Origin: Alphaproteobacteria bacterium UBA6347
GTDB lineage: Bacteria > Pseudomonadota > Alphaproteobacteria > CAAGCB01 > CAG-977
DNA: 36,563 nt
Direction: 5' to 3'
Assembly: GCA_002440235.1 (NCBI GenBank)
Contig: DJRZ01000045.1
Location: 1 to 36,563 of the forward strand
The position numbers and the translations under genes were made by a program. The first letter of the stretch is position 1; each line of letters begins with the position of its first letter. Shown in pieces: positions 8,019 to 16,770 of the stretch. The notes below the pieces were generated by a model, which had not been told where the DNA came from, searched no databases, and saw only the letters and a list, made by a program, of their open reading frames with translations.

Positions 8019-9485
8019 CTAGCGGCGGCGTTTTTTGTCGCGCTGCGTATGGTTCGCCGCGCGTTGGGCGCGGGCTTTTTCCTCGTACGGGTTTTTCGCC
8101 TTTTTCATAATGATGCGAATCGGCACGCCGCCGATTCCCAAATCCGTCCCCAGCCCTTTGATCAAAAAGCGCAGATAGGATTCGGGCAGTTTTTCGGGAT
8201 TGCTGGAAAACAGGGCGAACGTGGGCGGACGCGTTTTCGCCTGCGTGATGTATTTCAGCGGGATCGGTCGTTTCGTCGCGGACAGCGGCGGAGGCGTCGT
8301 TTCCGTCATCTTTGCCAGCCAGCGGTTCAGCCGTCCCGTCGACACGCGGCTGTTCCAAACGTCGTACACGTCGAACACCGCCCGCATCAGCTTGTCCAGC
8401 CCTTCGCCCGTTCTGGCGGAAATGGCGACGGTTTTCAGCCCTTTGACCTGCGTCAGGGACGTCGCGACGCGGTCGTTCAGCACCGCCATCGCCTGTTTTT
8501 TATCGCGCACGGAATCCCATTTGTTCACCGCGATGATCAGCGCGCGCCCCTCTTCCAGCACCTGACGGGCGATGGTCAGATCCTGCTTGTCCAGAATGGC
8601 GTCGGCGTCCAGCACCAAAACGACCACCTGCGCCAGAAAAGCCGCGCGTTTCGTGTCCGCCGCGGACAGCTTTTCCAAATCGTCCTCGACCTTCGCGCGG
8701 CGGCGCAATCCCGCCGTGTCGGTCAGGCGCAAAGCCCGTCCTCCGTAAGTCCAGTCGATCGAAATGGAATCCCGCGTCAGTCCCGCCAAAGGTCCCGTCA
8801 GCATGCGTTCTTCGCCGATCAAACGGTTGACCAGCGTCGATTTGCCGACGTTCGGGCGTCCGACGATCGCCAGATCGATCACGCGATCGGCGGTGTTTTC
8901 CTGTTTGACCGTTTCATCGGTCAAATCGATTTCCTCTTCGTCCTTTTTCTTGCGCCGCGCGCGTTTTTCACGCGGCGTTTCGTCGTCCTCCTCCGGCTGT
9001 TCCGTTTTGATGAACGGCGACAGCGCTTCGAACAGATCGCTCATGCCGACGCCATGTTCGGCGGAAATCAGCAACGGTTCGCCGAAGCCCAAAGAATACA
9101 GATCCTGCACGGAAACGTCGCGTCCCTCGGCTTTGTTCGCCGCCAGAATGACGGGCTTGCCGATTTTGCGCAGCGTCAGCGCCGTTTTCTTGTCCAAAGG
9201 CGTCACGCCCGCGCGCGCGTCGACGATAAAAACGACCGCTTCGGACGCCTGCAGCGCCTTTTGCGTCTGACGCCACATCGAATCCGCCAGCGCGCCGCCC
9301 GTTTCCAGCCCCGCCGTGTCGACGACCGTGAACGGACAGCCGAACAGGACGGCTTGTCCCTCGCGCCTGTCGCGCGTGACCCCGGGACGGTCGTGCACCA
9401 AAGCCTTTTTGCGCCCCGTCAGGCGGTTGAACAAAGTTGATTTGCCGACGTTCGTTCTGCCGACCAAAGAAATTATCGCTGTCAT
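8019..9485 (-). CDS. der: Ribosome-assembly GTPase Der (EngA)
   Basis: Essential double-GTPase acting in 50S subunit maturation. 488 residues. First G domain: P-loop GRTNVGKST at residues 8-16, DTAG, and NKAE. An acidic/basic linker (about 165-200, with EEDDETPREKRARRKKK) precedes the second G domain, with P-loop GRPNVGKST, DTAGLRR and NKWD. The C-terminal KH-like domain contains RFLIKGLGTDLGIGGVPIRI, and a basic tail follows. The ATG abuts the bamB stop exactly (no gap). The yfgM-like/bamB/der order is a widely conserved proteobacterial gene cluster. Confidence 0.96.
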   Translation of the reverse strand: MTAIISLVGRTNVGKSTLFNRLTGRKKALVHDRPGVTRDRREGQAVLFGCPFTVVDTAGLETGGALADSMWRQTQKALQASEAVVFIVDARAGVTPLDKKTALTLRKIGKPVILAANKAEGRDVSVQDLYSLGFGEPLLISAEHGVGMSDLFEALSPFIKTEQPEEDDETPREKRARRKKKDEEEIDLTDETVKQENTADRVIDLAIVGRPNVGKSTLVNRLIGEERMLTGPLAGLTRDSISIDWTYGGRALRLTDTAGLRRRAKVEDDLEKLSAADTKRAAFLAQVVVLVLDADAILDKQDLTIARQVLEEGRALIIAVNKWDSVRDKKQAMAVLNDRVATSLTQVKGLKTVAISARTGEGLDKLMRAVFDVYDVWNSRVSTGRLNRWLAKMTETTPPPLSATKRPIPLKYITQAKTRPPTFALFSSNPEKLPESYLRFLIKGLGTDLGIGGVPIRIIMKKAKNPYEEKARAQRAANHTQRDKKRRR

Positions 9486-10796
9486 TTATCTGTACGCTGT
9501 CAAGTTGCCGTCTTCCGTAAAGAAGAACAAAGTGTCGTTTAAAACTATCGGGGACAAAGCCGCCGCGCCGATGTCGTCCCAGCCGATGATCGTTCCCGTC
9601 TGCGGGGCGACGGCGATCGCCTTGCCGTCGGAATTCGTCAGGATCAGACGGTTGCCCGCCATGACGGGTCCCGTCCATTGGACGGCACCCTTTTTCTTTT
9701 CGGGATTGCGCCACTGCGTCAGACGGTTTATCCACAAAATCTTGCCGGAAACCGCTTCCAGCGCGATCAGTTCGTCATAGGACGAAACGACGTACAGGAC
9801 TTCCCCCGCCAGCCACGGCTGGTTGACCCCGCCGATTTCGCGTTCCCAAATCACGCCGCCCGTTTTCAAATCCAGCGCGGACAGCAAACCGCCGTTCGAC
9901 ACGACGAACACCCTGTCGTCGGAAATGACGGGACGCGCGCGGATATCGTTGATTTCGGACCCCGTGTCGCCGATTTTCGCCATGCCCGCGGACTGCGTCC
10001 ACAAAATACTGCCGTTTTCGGGACGGAATCCGACAATGTCGCCCGACGCGAACGCCGCGACGCCGACGCCGCCGTCAATCGCGGGCGCGGCTTTGCCCAG
10101 CAGGGAAAAGCTTTCGAAAAACGCGGCGTAATCCCACAGCGTCCTGCCGTCGTCCTGCGCCAAAGCCGTCAATTTGTTGTCCGCAGTCATCACGAACAGC
10201 CGTCCGCCGTACACGGCGGGGGCGGAACGCACGGGGGATTTCAGATCGACGCGCCACAGCTCCAACCCGTTGTAGGCGTCCAGAGCGACCACTTCGCCGG
10301 TGCCCAGCGCGGCGAACAGGCGTCCGTCGTCCAGCGCCAGCCCCGTTCCCGCGCCGATGCGCCGCACCGATTTTTTCGGCAGAAGGACGTCGAAAATCTT
10401 TTTACCGCCCGAAACGGACAGCGCCTGAACGCGTCCGACGGAATCCAGCGTGTACACGATGCCGTTCGCCCCGACGGGTTCCGCCAACAGGACGCTTTTG
10501 CCCTCCGCCCCCCTGCCGACGTTCACTTTCCACGCCTGCATGATTTTCGGGGCGAGCGCGGGGTTCTGCATGACGTGGTGCGACATGCCGCCCGCCTGTG
10601 CCCACGCCGTCACCGTTTCGGGTTCGGTCAACAGCCAGTTTTTTTTCAGATCGGCGTCCGCGACCAGCTCCCTGCCGTAAGCCAGCACGGAAATCTTGCG
10701 TCCGCGAACCGCGGGACCGTCGTCCGACGAACACGCCGTCACCCCCGCCAAAGCCGCCGAAAACGCCGCGAAACGGAACAATCCCGAACGGTTCAT
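9486..10796 (-). CDS. bamB: Outer-membrane assembly lipoprotein BamB
   Basis: Lipoprotein component of the BAM complex that helps insert beta-barrel proteins into the outer membrane. Start chosen at the ATG ending at 10796 because it opens with a lipoprotein signal, MNRSGLFRFAAFSAALAGVT followed by lipobox Cys22; a longer reading frame upstream has no signal. The 436-residue protein carries repeated PQQ-type beta-propeller blades (VALDAYNGLELWRVDLKSPV, LTALAQDDGRTLWDYAA, LSALDLKTGGVIWEREIGG, IALEAVSGKILWINRL). Located between the YfgM-like gene (2-bp gap) and der (abutting), the conserved neighbourhood for bamB, which supports the assignment over a soluble PQQ dehydrogenase. Confidence 0.92.
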   Translation of the reverse strand: MNRSGLFRFAAFSAALAGVTACSSDDGPAVRGRKISVLAYGRELVADADLKKNWLLTEPETVTAWAQAGGMSHHVMQNPALAPKIMQAWKVNVGRGAEGKSVLLAEPVGANGIVYTLDSVGRVQALSVSGGKKIFDVLLPKKSVRRIGAGTGLALDDGRLFAALGTGEVVALDAYNGLELWRVDLKSPVRSAPAVYGGRLFVMTADNKLTALAQDDGRTLWDYAAFFESFSLLGKAAPAIDGGVGVAAFASGDIVGFRPENGSILWTQSAGMAKIGDTGSEINDIRARPVISDDRVFVVSNGGLLSALDLKTGGVIWEREIGGVNQPWLAGEVLYVVSSYDELIALEAVSGKILWINRLTQWRNPEKKKGAVQWTGPVMAGNRLILTNSDGKAIAVAPQTGTIIGWDDIGAAALSPIVLNDTLFFFTEDGNLTAYR

Positions 10797-10798
10797 CG

Positions 10799-11521
10799 TC
10801 ATTTGCCCGCTTTGCCGGAGGATTTTGCGCCCGCCGCGTCGTCCATGAACGAAATGTATTCGGACACCTGACGGCGTTTGGCTTCGCTGACGCCGGACAA
10901 CCCCAAAATCTGCCGCCAGCGGGATTTCGCCTTTTCGACGTCGTTCTGACGCAAAGCCAGTTCCGCCGCCATTTCCAAAGCCAGCGGCGTCCACGCGTCA
11001 CTTTTCGCCGCCAGCGCGTCCAAATCCTTTTCCATATCCGCGTAGTCCTTGTCGCCGCTTTCGATGCGCAGAACGATTTTGTCAAACACCGCCATGTTTT
11101 TAAACGGCGCGGGCGCGCGCCCGTCGGCGATCACGACGTCCAGCGTTTTCACGGCTTCGTCGAATTTCTTTTGCCCGATCAGATAGTCGGCGTAGTGAAA
11201 AGCCGCCAGCCAGCGATAGCCGCCGCGGTCGGACGATCCGGCGATGTTTTTCAAAATCTCCGCGCCCGATTCGGCGTCGTCCGTGTCCAGCATCGCCAGC
11301 GCGGTCCGCATCTGTTCGGACTGTTCCAGCGCGATCCGTTTTTGCGTGTGCGCGTAAAATTCGTACCCGCCCGTCGCGACCAGAACCGCGACGATCAGTC
11401 CGACGACATAGGGACCGATCCTGTTCCACAACGCTTTGTACTGTTCCTCTTTGATCTCCTCGGCGACCTCGCGCAGGATTTCGGCTTCCAAAGGTGTTTT
11501 TTCGTCATTGCGATCGACCAC
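10799..11521 (-). CDS. YfgM-like single-pass TPR protein
   Basis: 240 residues starting at GTG, with AAGGAG 8 nt upstream; an ATG lying between them is out of frame. A cytoplasmic N-terminus (acidic, EAEILREVAEEIKEEQ) leads into one membrane segment at about residues 36-51 (YVVGLIVAVLVATGGYEFY). A helical repeat domain then projects into the periplasm (GGYRWLAAFHYADYLIGQKK, LALEMAAELALRQND). This matches the TPR_21/YfgM family, which in E. coli associates with SecYEG and periplasmic chaperones. First gene of the yfgM-like/bamB/der operon. The Lys/Gly/Ser-rich C-terminus appears disordered. Confidence 0.85.
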   Translation of the reverse strand: MVDRNDEKTPLEAEILREVAEEIKEEQYKALWNRIGPYVVGLIVAVLVATGGYEFYAHTQKRIALEQSEQMRTALAMLDTDDAESGAEILKNIAGSSDRGGYRWLAAFHYADYLIGQKKFDEAVKTLDVVIADGRAPAPFKNMAVFDKIVLRIESGDKDYADMEKDLDALAAKSDAWTPLALEMAAELALRQNDVEKAKSRWRQILGLSGVSEAKRRQVSEYISFMDDAAGAKSSGKAGK

Positions 11522-11551
11522 GGGACATACTCCTTAAACAAAAAAAAACTT

Positions 11552-11579
11552 TTTATACGCTACATTTAAACGCCGCAAA
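11552..11579 (-). promoter_or_regulatory. Candidate promoter of the yfgM-like/bamB/der operon
   Basis: On the minus strand TTTGCG (11574-11579) and TATAAA (11552-11557) are 16 bp apart, about 30 bp upstream of the GTG start. The -10 is good and the -35 weak. Confidence 0.4.
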
Positions 11580-11649
11580 GGACAAGCTGTTTTAATTCTT
11601 TTTTCACAAGACGGCGCGTGATACAACAGAAAAAACGGAACGGTGGACC

Positions 11650-12048
11650 ATGAGACATATCGCCTTGCTGATTTTCACGACATTGTTATCGGGGTGCTGG
11701 CTGACGGCGCATTCGTCGAAAATGCCGTTCGGAGCGATGCCGCTGACCGTCGTCGCGGCGGGCGAAGCCGTTTCGTGGCTGACGACCGACAAATTCCTGA
11801 GCGACCATGTCGCGTCCCTGTCGACGGGCAAGGACTGTTCGCTGGCGCGCAAACTGTCGGGCGAAGGCAAATACTGCATGACGGAACTGGAAATCGAACG
11901 CGCGAACCGCCCCGCGTGGACGGCGCAAAAGGTTTATTGCTACCGTTCGCTCGCCGCCCCCGCGTGCTACGATCGTCCCAGCCCGAATCCGCGCGACGCG
12001 CTGATCGGCGTGTACGACCGCCCCGTCTATCCGCAACGGGGCGACTGA
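11650..12048 (+). CDS. Small lipoprotein of unknown function
   Basis: 132 residues. MRHIALLIFTTLLSGC is a lipoprotein signal with lipobox LSGC (Cys16). The mature part contains a Cys-bearing segment (STGKDCSLARKLSGEGKYCM, then KVYCYRSLAAPACYDRP), giving four or more Cys that could form periplasmic disulfides. I recall similar short lipoproteins with a DHxxSxxTGKDCS-type block in other alphaproteobacteria, but know no function. It is flanked by the divergent yfgM-like operon and converges with the small gene at 12050-12241, whose stop lies 1 bp away. Confidence 0.75.
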   Translation: MRHIALLIFTTLLSGCWLTAHSSKMPFGAMPLTVVAAGEAVSWLTTDKFLSDHVASLSTGKDCSLARKLSGEGKYCMTELEIERANRPAWTAQKVYCYRSLAAPACYDRPSPNPRDALIGVYDRPVYPQRGD

Positions 12049-12049
12049 C

Positions 12050-12241
12050 TTACTTGATTTTGATGAACCGGTAGAGTTTTTGTTTCGAATCGCCCGCCCG
12101 CTTGTATTCGTCGGACGGTTCCTTCATCGCGATGTACAAAAAAGGAACTTGCTCTTGATTCGCCGCGTGTAGTAGGTTATCACCTGTGGTGACGGGCTGT
12201 CCGGCGGTTGTTTTCGTCTTCGTCTGCTTGGTCTTTTTCAT
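12050..12241 (-). CDS. Hypothetical small Lys/Thr-rich protein
   Basis: 63-residue reading frame starting at the ATG ending at 12241, preceded by AGGGGG at about 7 nt. The N-terminal 15 residues are Lys/Thr-rich and probably disordered (KKTKQTKTKTTAG). The C-terminal half looks protein-like (VPFLYIAMKEPSDEYKRAG, then KLYRFIKIK). It fits exactly between its neighbours (1 bp to the convergent lipoprotein stop), and no gene lies on the other strand. No family recognised. The evidence is start context and fit only. Confidence 0.5.
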   Translation of the reverse strand: MKKTKQTKTKTTAGQPVTTGDNLLHAANQEQVPFLYIAMKEPSDEYKRAGDSKQKLYRFIKIK

Positions 12242-12292
12242 CAAAGCCCCCTATGGTCAATGCGTTCGATTCGCTCAGAGGTTTAGCACAAA

Positions 12293-12706
12293 ATGATCAA
12301 AAAGCTATTTGATTCTTTTTTTATTTTGCTTTCTTCGGGCGTTTTGCTGCACCGTTCGACCGTTTCCGGCGTTTTGTGCGCGGTCTGGGCGGCGGCGACC
12401 GCCGATCCCGACGAAAGCGCGTTCGCCTGTCTGATGAACGCCGACCTGTATTTCGCCCTGGCTGTTTTTCTGGCGTTTTACCGTTTTTCCTTTAAAAAGG
12501 TGACGCGCAGGGATAAAACGCTCGATTTGCAGGAAATGGGCATGGGATTTTTGGGGGATTTCGTCTGGGCAGTTCTGGCGATGGTCTGCGCCGCGCCGTT
12601 TTTCCTGATGACGACCCAGCAAAGTCAGGTCGATTACGCGGAACGGGCGCGAATCGCCGTCGATCCCCGTTCGCTGATGAAACAAATGCCCCGCCCGAAT
12701 TTTTAA
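12293..12706 (+). CDS. Hypothetical inner-membrane protein
   Basis: 137 residues with three hydrophobic segments: about 8-36 (FFILLSSGVLL... interrupted), about 50-63 (ADLYFALAVFLAFYRF) and about 88-107 (FLGDFVWAVLAMVCAAPFFL). Between the second and third lies a basic cytoplasmic loop (KKVTRRDK). No catalytic motif is visible and I do not recognise the family. The ATG at 12293 has a weak AGAGG site 11 nt upstream. rlmN begins 14 bp after the stop, so the two may be cotranscribed. Confidence 0.7.
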   Translation: MIKKLFDSFFILLSSGVLLHRSTVSGVLCAVWAAATADPDESAFACLMNADLYFALAVFLAFYRFSFKKVTRRDKTLDLQEMGMGFLGDFVWAVLAMVCAAPFFLMTTQQSQVDYAERARIAVDPRSLMKQMPRPNF

Positions 12707-12719
12707 AAGGATAGCCGTA

Positions 12720-13775
12720 ATGAACCTGATCGGATTAAGCCGCGACGAATTGCGCGGAGAACTGGAAAAACTGGGCGAAAAGCCTTTCCGCGCCAAACAG
12801 CTGTGGCATTGGATCTATTTTCAGGGCAAGCGGAATTTCGACGAAATGACCACGCTCGCCAAAGATTTGCGCCAAAAACTGACGGATTGCGGCTACACGC
12901 TCGACCGTCCGCGGGTCGCGCGCGAACAAAACGCCGCCGACCGCACGCGCAAATGGCTGTTCCGGTTCGACGACGGACAGTCCGTCGAAACCGTCTACAT
13001 TCCCGAAGAGGACCGCGGCGCCGTCTGTCTGTCGACTCAGGTCGGGTGTCCCAACGGGTGCAAATTCTGCCACACGGGTTCGCAAAAATTCGCGCGCAAC
13101 CTGACGGCGGGCGAATTCGTCGCCCAGTTTATGGCGGCGCGCGACAGCTACGGCGAATGGCCCAGCCCGTCCCACGACATCAGATACCTGTCCAACATCG
13201 TCGTGATGGGCATGGGCGAACCTTTGCTGAACTATGAAAACGTCAAAAAGGGTCTGCAAATCATCATGGACGGCGAAGGCATCGCGATTTCGAAACGCCG
13301 CATCACGCTGTCGACCAGCGGTGTCGCCCCGATGATCCCCCGCGTCGCCGAGGATCTGGGCGTCAAGCTGGCGGTCAGTCTGCACGCGCCGACGAACGAA
13401 ATCCGCGACCAAATCATGCCGATCAACCGCAAATACCCGTTGGAGGAACTGATCGCCGCCTGCAAAAAGTTTCAGGAAATCGGCGGCACGCGTCAATACA
13501 TCACGATGGAATACGTCATGCTGGACGGCGTGAACGATTCCGACGCCGACGCGCGCGAACTGATGCGGCTGGTCAAAGGGCTGGCGGTCAAGTTCAACTT
13601 GATTCCGTTCAACGAATGGCAGGGCTGTCCGTTCAAATGCTCGTCTTCCAAACGCATCAGGCGTTTTTCGTCGCTGTTGGAGGAACACAACTACGCCGCC
13701 CCGGTGCGCCAGTCGCGCGGACAAGAGATCATGGCGGCGTGCGGACAGCTGAAATCGGCGGCGGCGAAAGCTTGA
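12720..13775 (+). CDS. rlmN: Dual-specificity rRNA/tRNA adenine C2-methyltransferase RlmN
   Basis: Radical-SAM enzyme methylating A2503 of 23S rRNA and A37 of some tRNAs. 351 residues, typical length. N-terminal accessory domain (FRAKQLWHWIYFQG). The [4Fe-4S]-ligating CxxxCxxC is at C110, C114 and C117 (GCPNGCKFC). NIVVMGMGEPLLNYENV, STSGVAP and LAVSLHAP are family blocks. The mechanistic C-terminal Cys is probably C341 (IMAACGQL), with the partner Cys117-118 region upstream. Ribosome-binding site AAGGA 8 nt before ATG. RlmN rather than Cfr because of the chromosomal context and motif spacing. Confidence 0.95.
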   Translation: MNLIGLSRDELRGELEKLGEKPFRAKQLWHWIYFQGKRNFDEMTTLAKDLRQKLTDCGYTLDRPRVAREQNAADRTRKWLFRFDDGQSVETVYIPEEDRGAVCLSTQVGCPNGCKFCHTGSQKFARNLTAGEFVAQFMAARDSYGEWPSPSHDIRYLSNIVVMGMGEPLLNYENVKKGLQIIMDGEGIAISKRRITLSTSGVAPMIPRVAEDLGVKLAVSLHAPTNEIRDQIMPINRKYPLEELIAACKKFQEIGGTRQYITMEYVMLDGVNDSDADARELMRLVKGLAVKFNLIPFNEWQGCPFKCSSSKRIRRFSSLLEEHNYAAPVRQSRGQEIMAACGQLKSAAAKA

Positions 13776-13789
13776 TTTCGCGGCAATTC

Positions 13790-13813
13790 GGGCTTTATTT
13801 CAAACGAAAGCCC
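13790..13813 (+). terminator. Weak hairpin after rlmN
   Basis: GGGCTTT (13790-13796) pairs with AAAGCCC (13807-13813). There is no proper T-run, so it may be a weak terminator or leader structure of the next operon. Confidence 0.3.
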
Positions 13814-13855
13814 TGTTAAAATAACGCCGTTCCCTTTCGAAACGGAGGTTCTTTC

Positions 13856-14560
13856 GTGGCAACCAAAATCGCTTTAATCGACGACGACCAAAACATTCTG
13901 ACGTCCGTTTCCATGATTTTGGAAGAGGAGGGATTCGACGTTTTCACCTACACCGACGGCGTTTCGGGATTGGAAGGCGTCCTGAGCGAACAGGTCGATC
14001 TGGTCGTTTTGGACATTAAAATGCCGCGCATGGACGGCATGGAAATGCTATGCGAATTGCGGAAAAAATCGAACGTCCCCGTCATTTTCCTGACCAGCAA
14101 AGAAGACGAGATCGACGAACTGTGCGGGTTGCGCATGGGGGCGGACGACTATATCAAAAAACCGTTTTCGCCGAATTTGCTGATCGCGCGCATCAAAGCC
14201 TTGGTGCGGCGCGCGGAACACGTCTACAATCAGGAAACGGGGGCGGAGGAACAGGACGTCGTCGTCCGGCGCGGCGGGTTGGAAATGAACAAAACGTGCC
14301 ATCAATGCCTGTGGAAGGGACAGCCCGTCGATCTGACGATCACCGAATTTTTAATGTTGTCCGCCCTGGCTGAAAAACCGGGGATCGTCAAAACGCGCGA
14401 CCAGCTGATCGACGGCGCCTACGGTCCGAACGTGTACATCGACGACCGCACCGTGGACAGCCACATCAAACGTCTGCGCAAAAAATTCAAAGACATCGAC
14501 AAGGATTTTTCCTGCATCGAAACGCTGTACGGCGTGGGCTACCGTTATCGGGAGGAATGA
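13856..14560 (+). CDS. chvI: OmpR-family response regulator ChvI
   Basis: 234-residue two-component regulator. Receiver domain at residues 1-120 with the acidic pocket DDD (about residues 9-11), phosphoacceptor D53 ([12 protein letters not shown]), conserved T (FLTSKEDE) and K ([10 protein letters not shown]). The winged-helix DNA-binding domain spans about 130-232 ([44 protein letters not shown]). GTG start with a strong GGAGGT site 6 nt upstream. The sensor kinase gene follows after 6 bp. In other alphaproteobacteria ChvI controls envelope, acid-response and host-association genes; targets here are unknown. First gene of the regulatory PTS operon. Confidence 0.92.
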   Translation: MATKIALIDDDQNILTSVSMILEEEGFDVFTYTDGVSGLEGVLSEQVDLVVLDIKMPRMDGMEMLCELRKKSNVPVIFLTSKEDEIDELCGLRMGADDYIKKPFSPNLLIARIKALVRRAEHVYNQETGAEEQDVVVRRGGLEMNKTCHQCLWKGQPVDLTITEFLMLSALAEKPGIVKTRDQLIDGAYGPNVYIDDRTVDSHIKRLRKKFKDIDKDFSCIETLYGVGYRYREE

Positions 14561-14566
14561 CCCGCC

Positions 14567-16339
14567 GTGCGTCTGCGCCGCCCTTTCCACCGTAAAGACG
14601 ACACGCCGCCGCCCGATAAAAAAGCGGCGGTCAAGCCTTTTCCCGTCATTCTGTCGCCCCTGTCGCGCCGTCTGCTGATGCTGAACCTGCTCGCCCCCGC
14701 CCTGCTGGTCGCGGGATTGCTGTACATGGATCATTATCAAAAGGGGCTGATCGACGCCGAAATCAAAATTCTGAAAGTCCAAGCCGAACTGATGGCGGTC
14801 GCCGTCAGCGAAGGCGCGGTCAATTCCGAACTGCTGTCGTCCCTGCCGCCCGTCGATCTGGAACACGCCGAAAGTCAGGGGTATGTGAAACGCGGCGAGC
14901 GAAACGCCCGACCGTTCTTTTCGGATTTCGGATCGGCGGGCTTTATGCCGGCGCGCGCCCCGCGGGAGTTTTTCCGCCTGCTGCCCGACGCCGCGCGCCG
15001 CATTCTGACGCGCCTGCCGTCTTTGGACAGCGTGCGCGTCCGCCTGTTTGACCACAACGGCGTTTTGACCGCCGACAGCCGGCTGAGCGGCGAAAGCGCG
15101 CCCCTGCCCCGCGCCGAAATCAAAACGGAAAAATCGTTTTGGAACAGCTTGTTCGCCGACAAGACCCTGCCCCGCTACGACGAACCCAAAAACCAGACGG
15201 CGTTCGATTACCAAGAGGTCGGCGCGGCTTTGGGCGACGGCGTTTTTTCATCTGAAATCAGATACCTGGACGGATACGGCAAAGTCATCAGCGTCGCCGT
15301 CCCCGTCGTGTTCGAAGACCAGATCGTCGGCGCGATCATGGTCACGGGCGGCATTGAAAACGTGTTGAAAAATCTGGTCGCTTTCCGGCTGGCGGTGTTC
15401 CGCCTGTTCGCTTTGGCGTTCGCCGTGACGATTCTGCTGTCCTATTTCATGATGCGCACCATCGTCATGCCGCTGAACAGGCTGTCGAACGCGGCGGTGA
15501 ACATTCGCGTCAGCGGCGGCAGACGTCAAAGAATCCCCGACGAAACCGGCAGACGCGACGAAATCGGCGCGCTGTCGGGCGCGCTGATCAAAATGACGGA
15601 CACGCTGTGGGAACGTCTGGACGCGACGGAGCGGTTCGCCGCGGACGTGTCTCACGAAATCAAAAACCCGCTGTCGTCCATGCGAAGCGCGATCGAAACG
15701 ATCGGCATGATTTCCAACGAAGAAAAGAAAAAGCGTCTGATCGCCATCGTTCACGACGACGTTTTGCGTCTGGACCGTTTGATCACGGACATTTCGAATC
15801 TGTCGCGTCTGGACGCGGAGCTGTCGCGCGAAGTGTTCGAAGCCGTCGACATTCACAAACTGCTGTCGTCGGTGATAGAGGTCTACAATCTGGGCGACGC
15901 GGCGGTCAAACGCGGCATTAAATTCGTTCTGGACTGGTCGAAATCCCTGCCCGACCAAGTCGTGATTCTGGGTATGGAAACCCGATTGACTCAAGTGTTC
16001 TACAACCTGATCGGCAACGCGATTTCCTTTTCTCCCGACAAATCGACGATCGCCGTCCGCGCGACCCCGACCGGCGGCATGCTGGAACTGCGTTTCGACG
16101 ACGAAGGTCCCGGCATTCCCCCCGGCGACGAGGAAAAACTGTTCCGGCGTTTTTATTGCGAACGTCCCACCGCCGAACAGTTCGGACATCATTCGGGGCT
16201 GGGGCTGTCGATATCGGAAAAGATCATCGCGGGGCTGGGCGGCAAAATCCGCGCCGAAAACCGCGCGGACGCCGGCGGAAAAATTCTGGGGGCGAGCTTT
16301 GTGATCACCCTGCCCGTCGCCAAGGGGGACGCCGCATGA
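14567..16339 (+). CDS. chvG: Sensor histidine kinase ChvG
   Basis: 590-residue membrane kinase partner of ChvI. Two membrane segments (about residues 37-54 and 271-295) bound a large periplasmic sensing region of about 215 residues. A HAMP linker follows (about 297-350: MPLNRLSNAAVNIR). The DHp phosphoacceptor is H363 in FAADVSHEIKNPLSS. The catalytic ATPase domain has an N box (FYNLIGNAISFS), DDEGPGIP and HSGLGLSISEKI. GTG start, with GGAGG near the end of chvI upstream. Its TGA overlaps the hprK ATG (ATGA), so sensing and HPr phosphorylation genes are translationally coupled. ExoS/BvrS are names for orthologues. Confidence 0.93.
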   Translation: MRLRRPFHRKDDTPPPDKKAAVKPFPVILSPLSRRLLMLNLLAPALLVAGLLYMDHYQKGLIDAEIKILKVQAELMAVAVSEGAVNSELLSSLPPVDLEHAESQGYVKRGERNARPFFSDFGSAGFMPARAPREFFRLLPDAARRILTRLPSLDSVRVRLFDHNGVLTADSRLSGESAPLPRAEIKTEKSFWNSLFADKTLPRYDEPKNQTAFDYQEVGAALGDGVFSSEIRYLDGYGKVISVAVPVVFEDQIVGAIMVTGGIENVLKNLVAFRLAVFRLFALAFAVTILLSYFMMRTIVMPLNRLSNAAVNIRVSGGRRQRIPDETGRRDEIGALSGALIKMTDTLWERLDATERFAADVSHEIKNPLSSMRSAIETIGMISNEEKKKRLIAIVHDDVLRLDRLITDISNLSRLDAELSREVFEAVDIHKLLSSVIEVYNLGDAAVKRGIKFVLDWSKSLPDQVVILGMETRLTQVFYNLIGNAISFSPDKSTIAVRATPTGGMLELRFDDEGPGIPPGDEEKLFRRFYCERPTAEQFGHHSGLGLSISEKIIAGLGGKIRAENRADAGGKILGASFVITLPVAKGDAA

Positions 16340-16770
16340 CCTGTCTGCACGCGACCTGCGTCGAATGGGACGAAACGGGGATATTGATTTGCGGCGCGTC
16401 CGGTTCGGGCAAGTCGGATCTGGCTTTGCGCCTGATCGACGCGGGGGCGGAACTGGTCGCGGACGACCGGACGGTCGTCGAAAACCGCGGCGGCGCGCTG
16501 GTCGCGACATGTCCCGACCTGATCAAGGGATTGATCGAAGTCCGCGGCGTCGGCGTCGTCGAACAGCCTTTCGTCCCCGAAACGAACGTCCTGCTGAAAA
16601 TCGACCTGCGTCCCGCCGGCGAAATCGAACGTATGCCCGCGCCCGAAACGGAATTGATTGAAAACGTCTCCGTTTCGGTGTTTAATTTAAACGCGTTTGA
16701 ATTCTCCGCCGTCGCGAAAGTCAAAACGATGGTGCGGATTGTCGGCAACAAAAGGAAAACGGTTTCATGA
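16336..16770 (+). CDS. hprK: Short HPr kinase/phosphorylase (alphaproteobacterial type)
   Basis: 144 residues, corresponding only to the C-terminal catalytic domain of the longer Firmicutes enzyme, as is usual in alphaproteobacteria. P-loop GASGSGKS at residues 20-27. The HPrK signature region is present as GLIEVRGVGVVEQPF (about 74-88). It would phosphorylate and dephosphorylate HPr on the regulatory Ser, whose site (S48) is present in the HPr encoded 1.3 kb downstream. Overlaps chvG by 4 bp (ATGA) and rapZ by 4 bp (ATGA), so it is tightly coupled in the operon. Start chosen at the ATG overlapping the chvG stop; frames extending upstream are inside chvG. Confidence 0.9.
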   Translation: MTCLHATCVEWDETGILICGASGSGKSDLALRLIDAGAELVADDRTVVENRGGALVATCPDLIKGLIEVRGVGVVEQPFVPETNVLLKIDLRPAGEIERMPAPETELIENVSVSVFNLNAFEFSAVAKVKTMVRIVGNKRKTVS

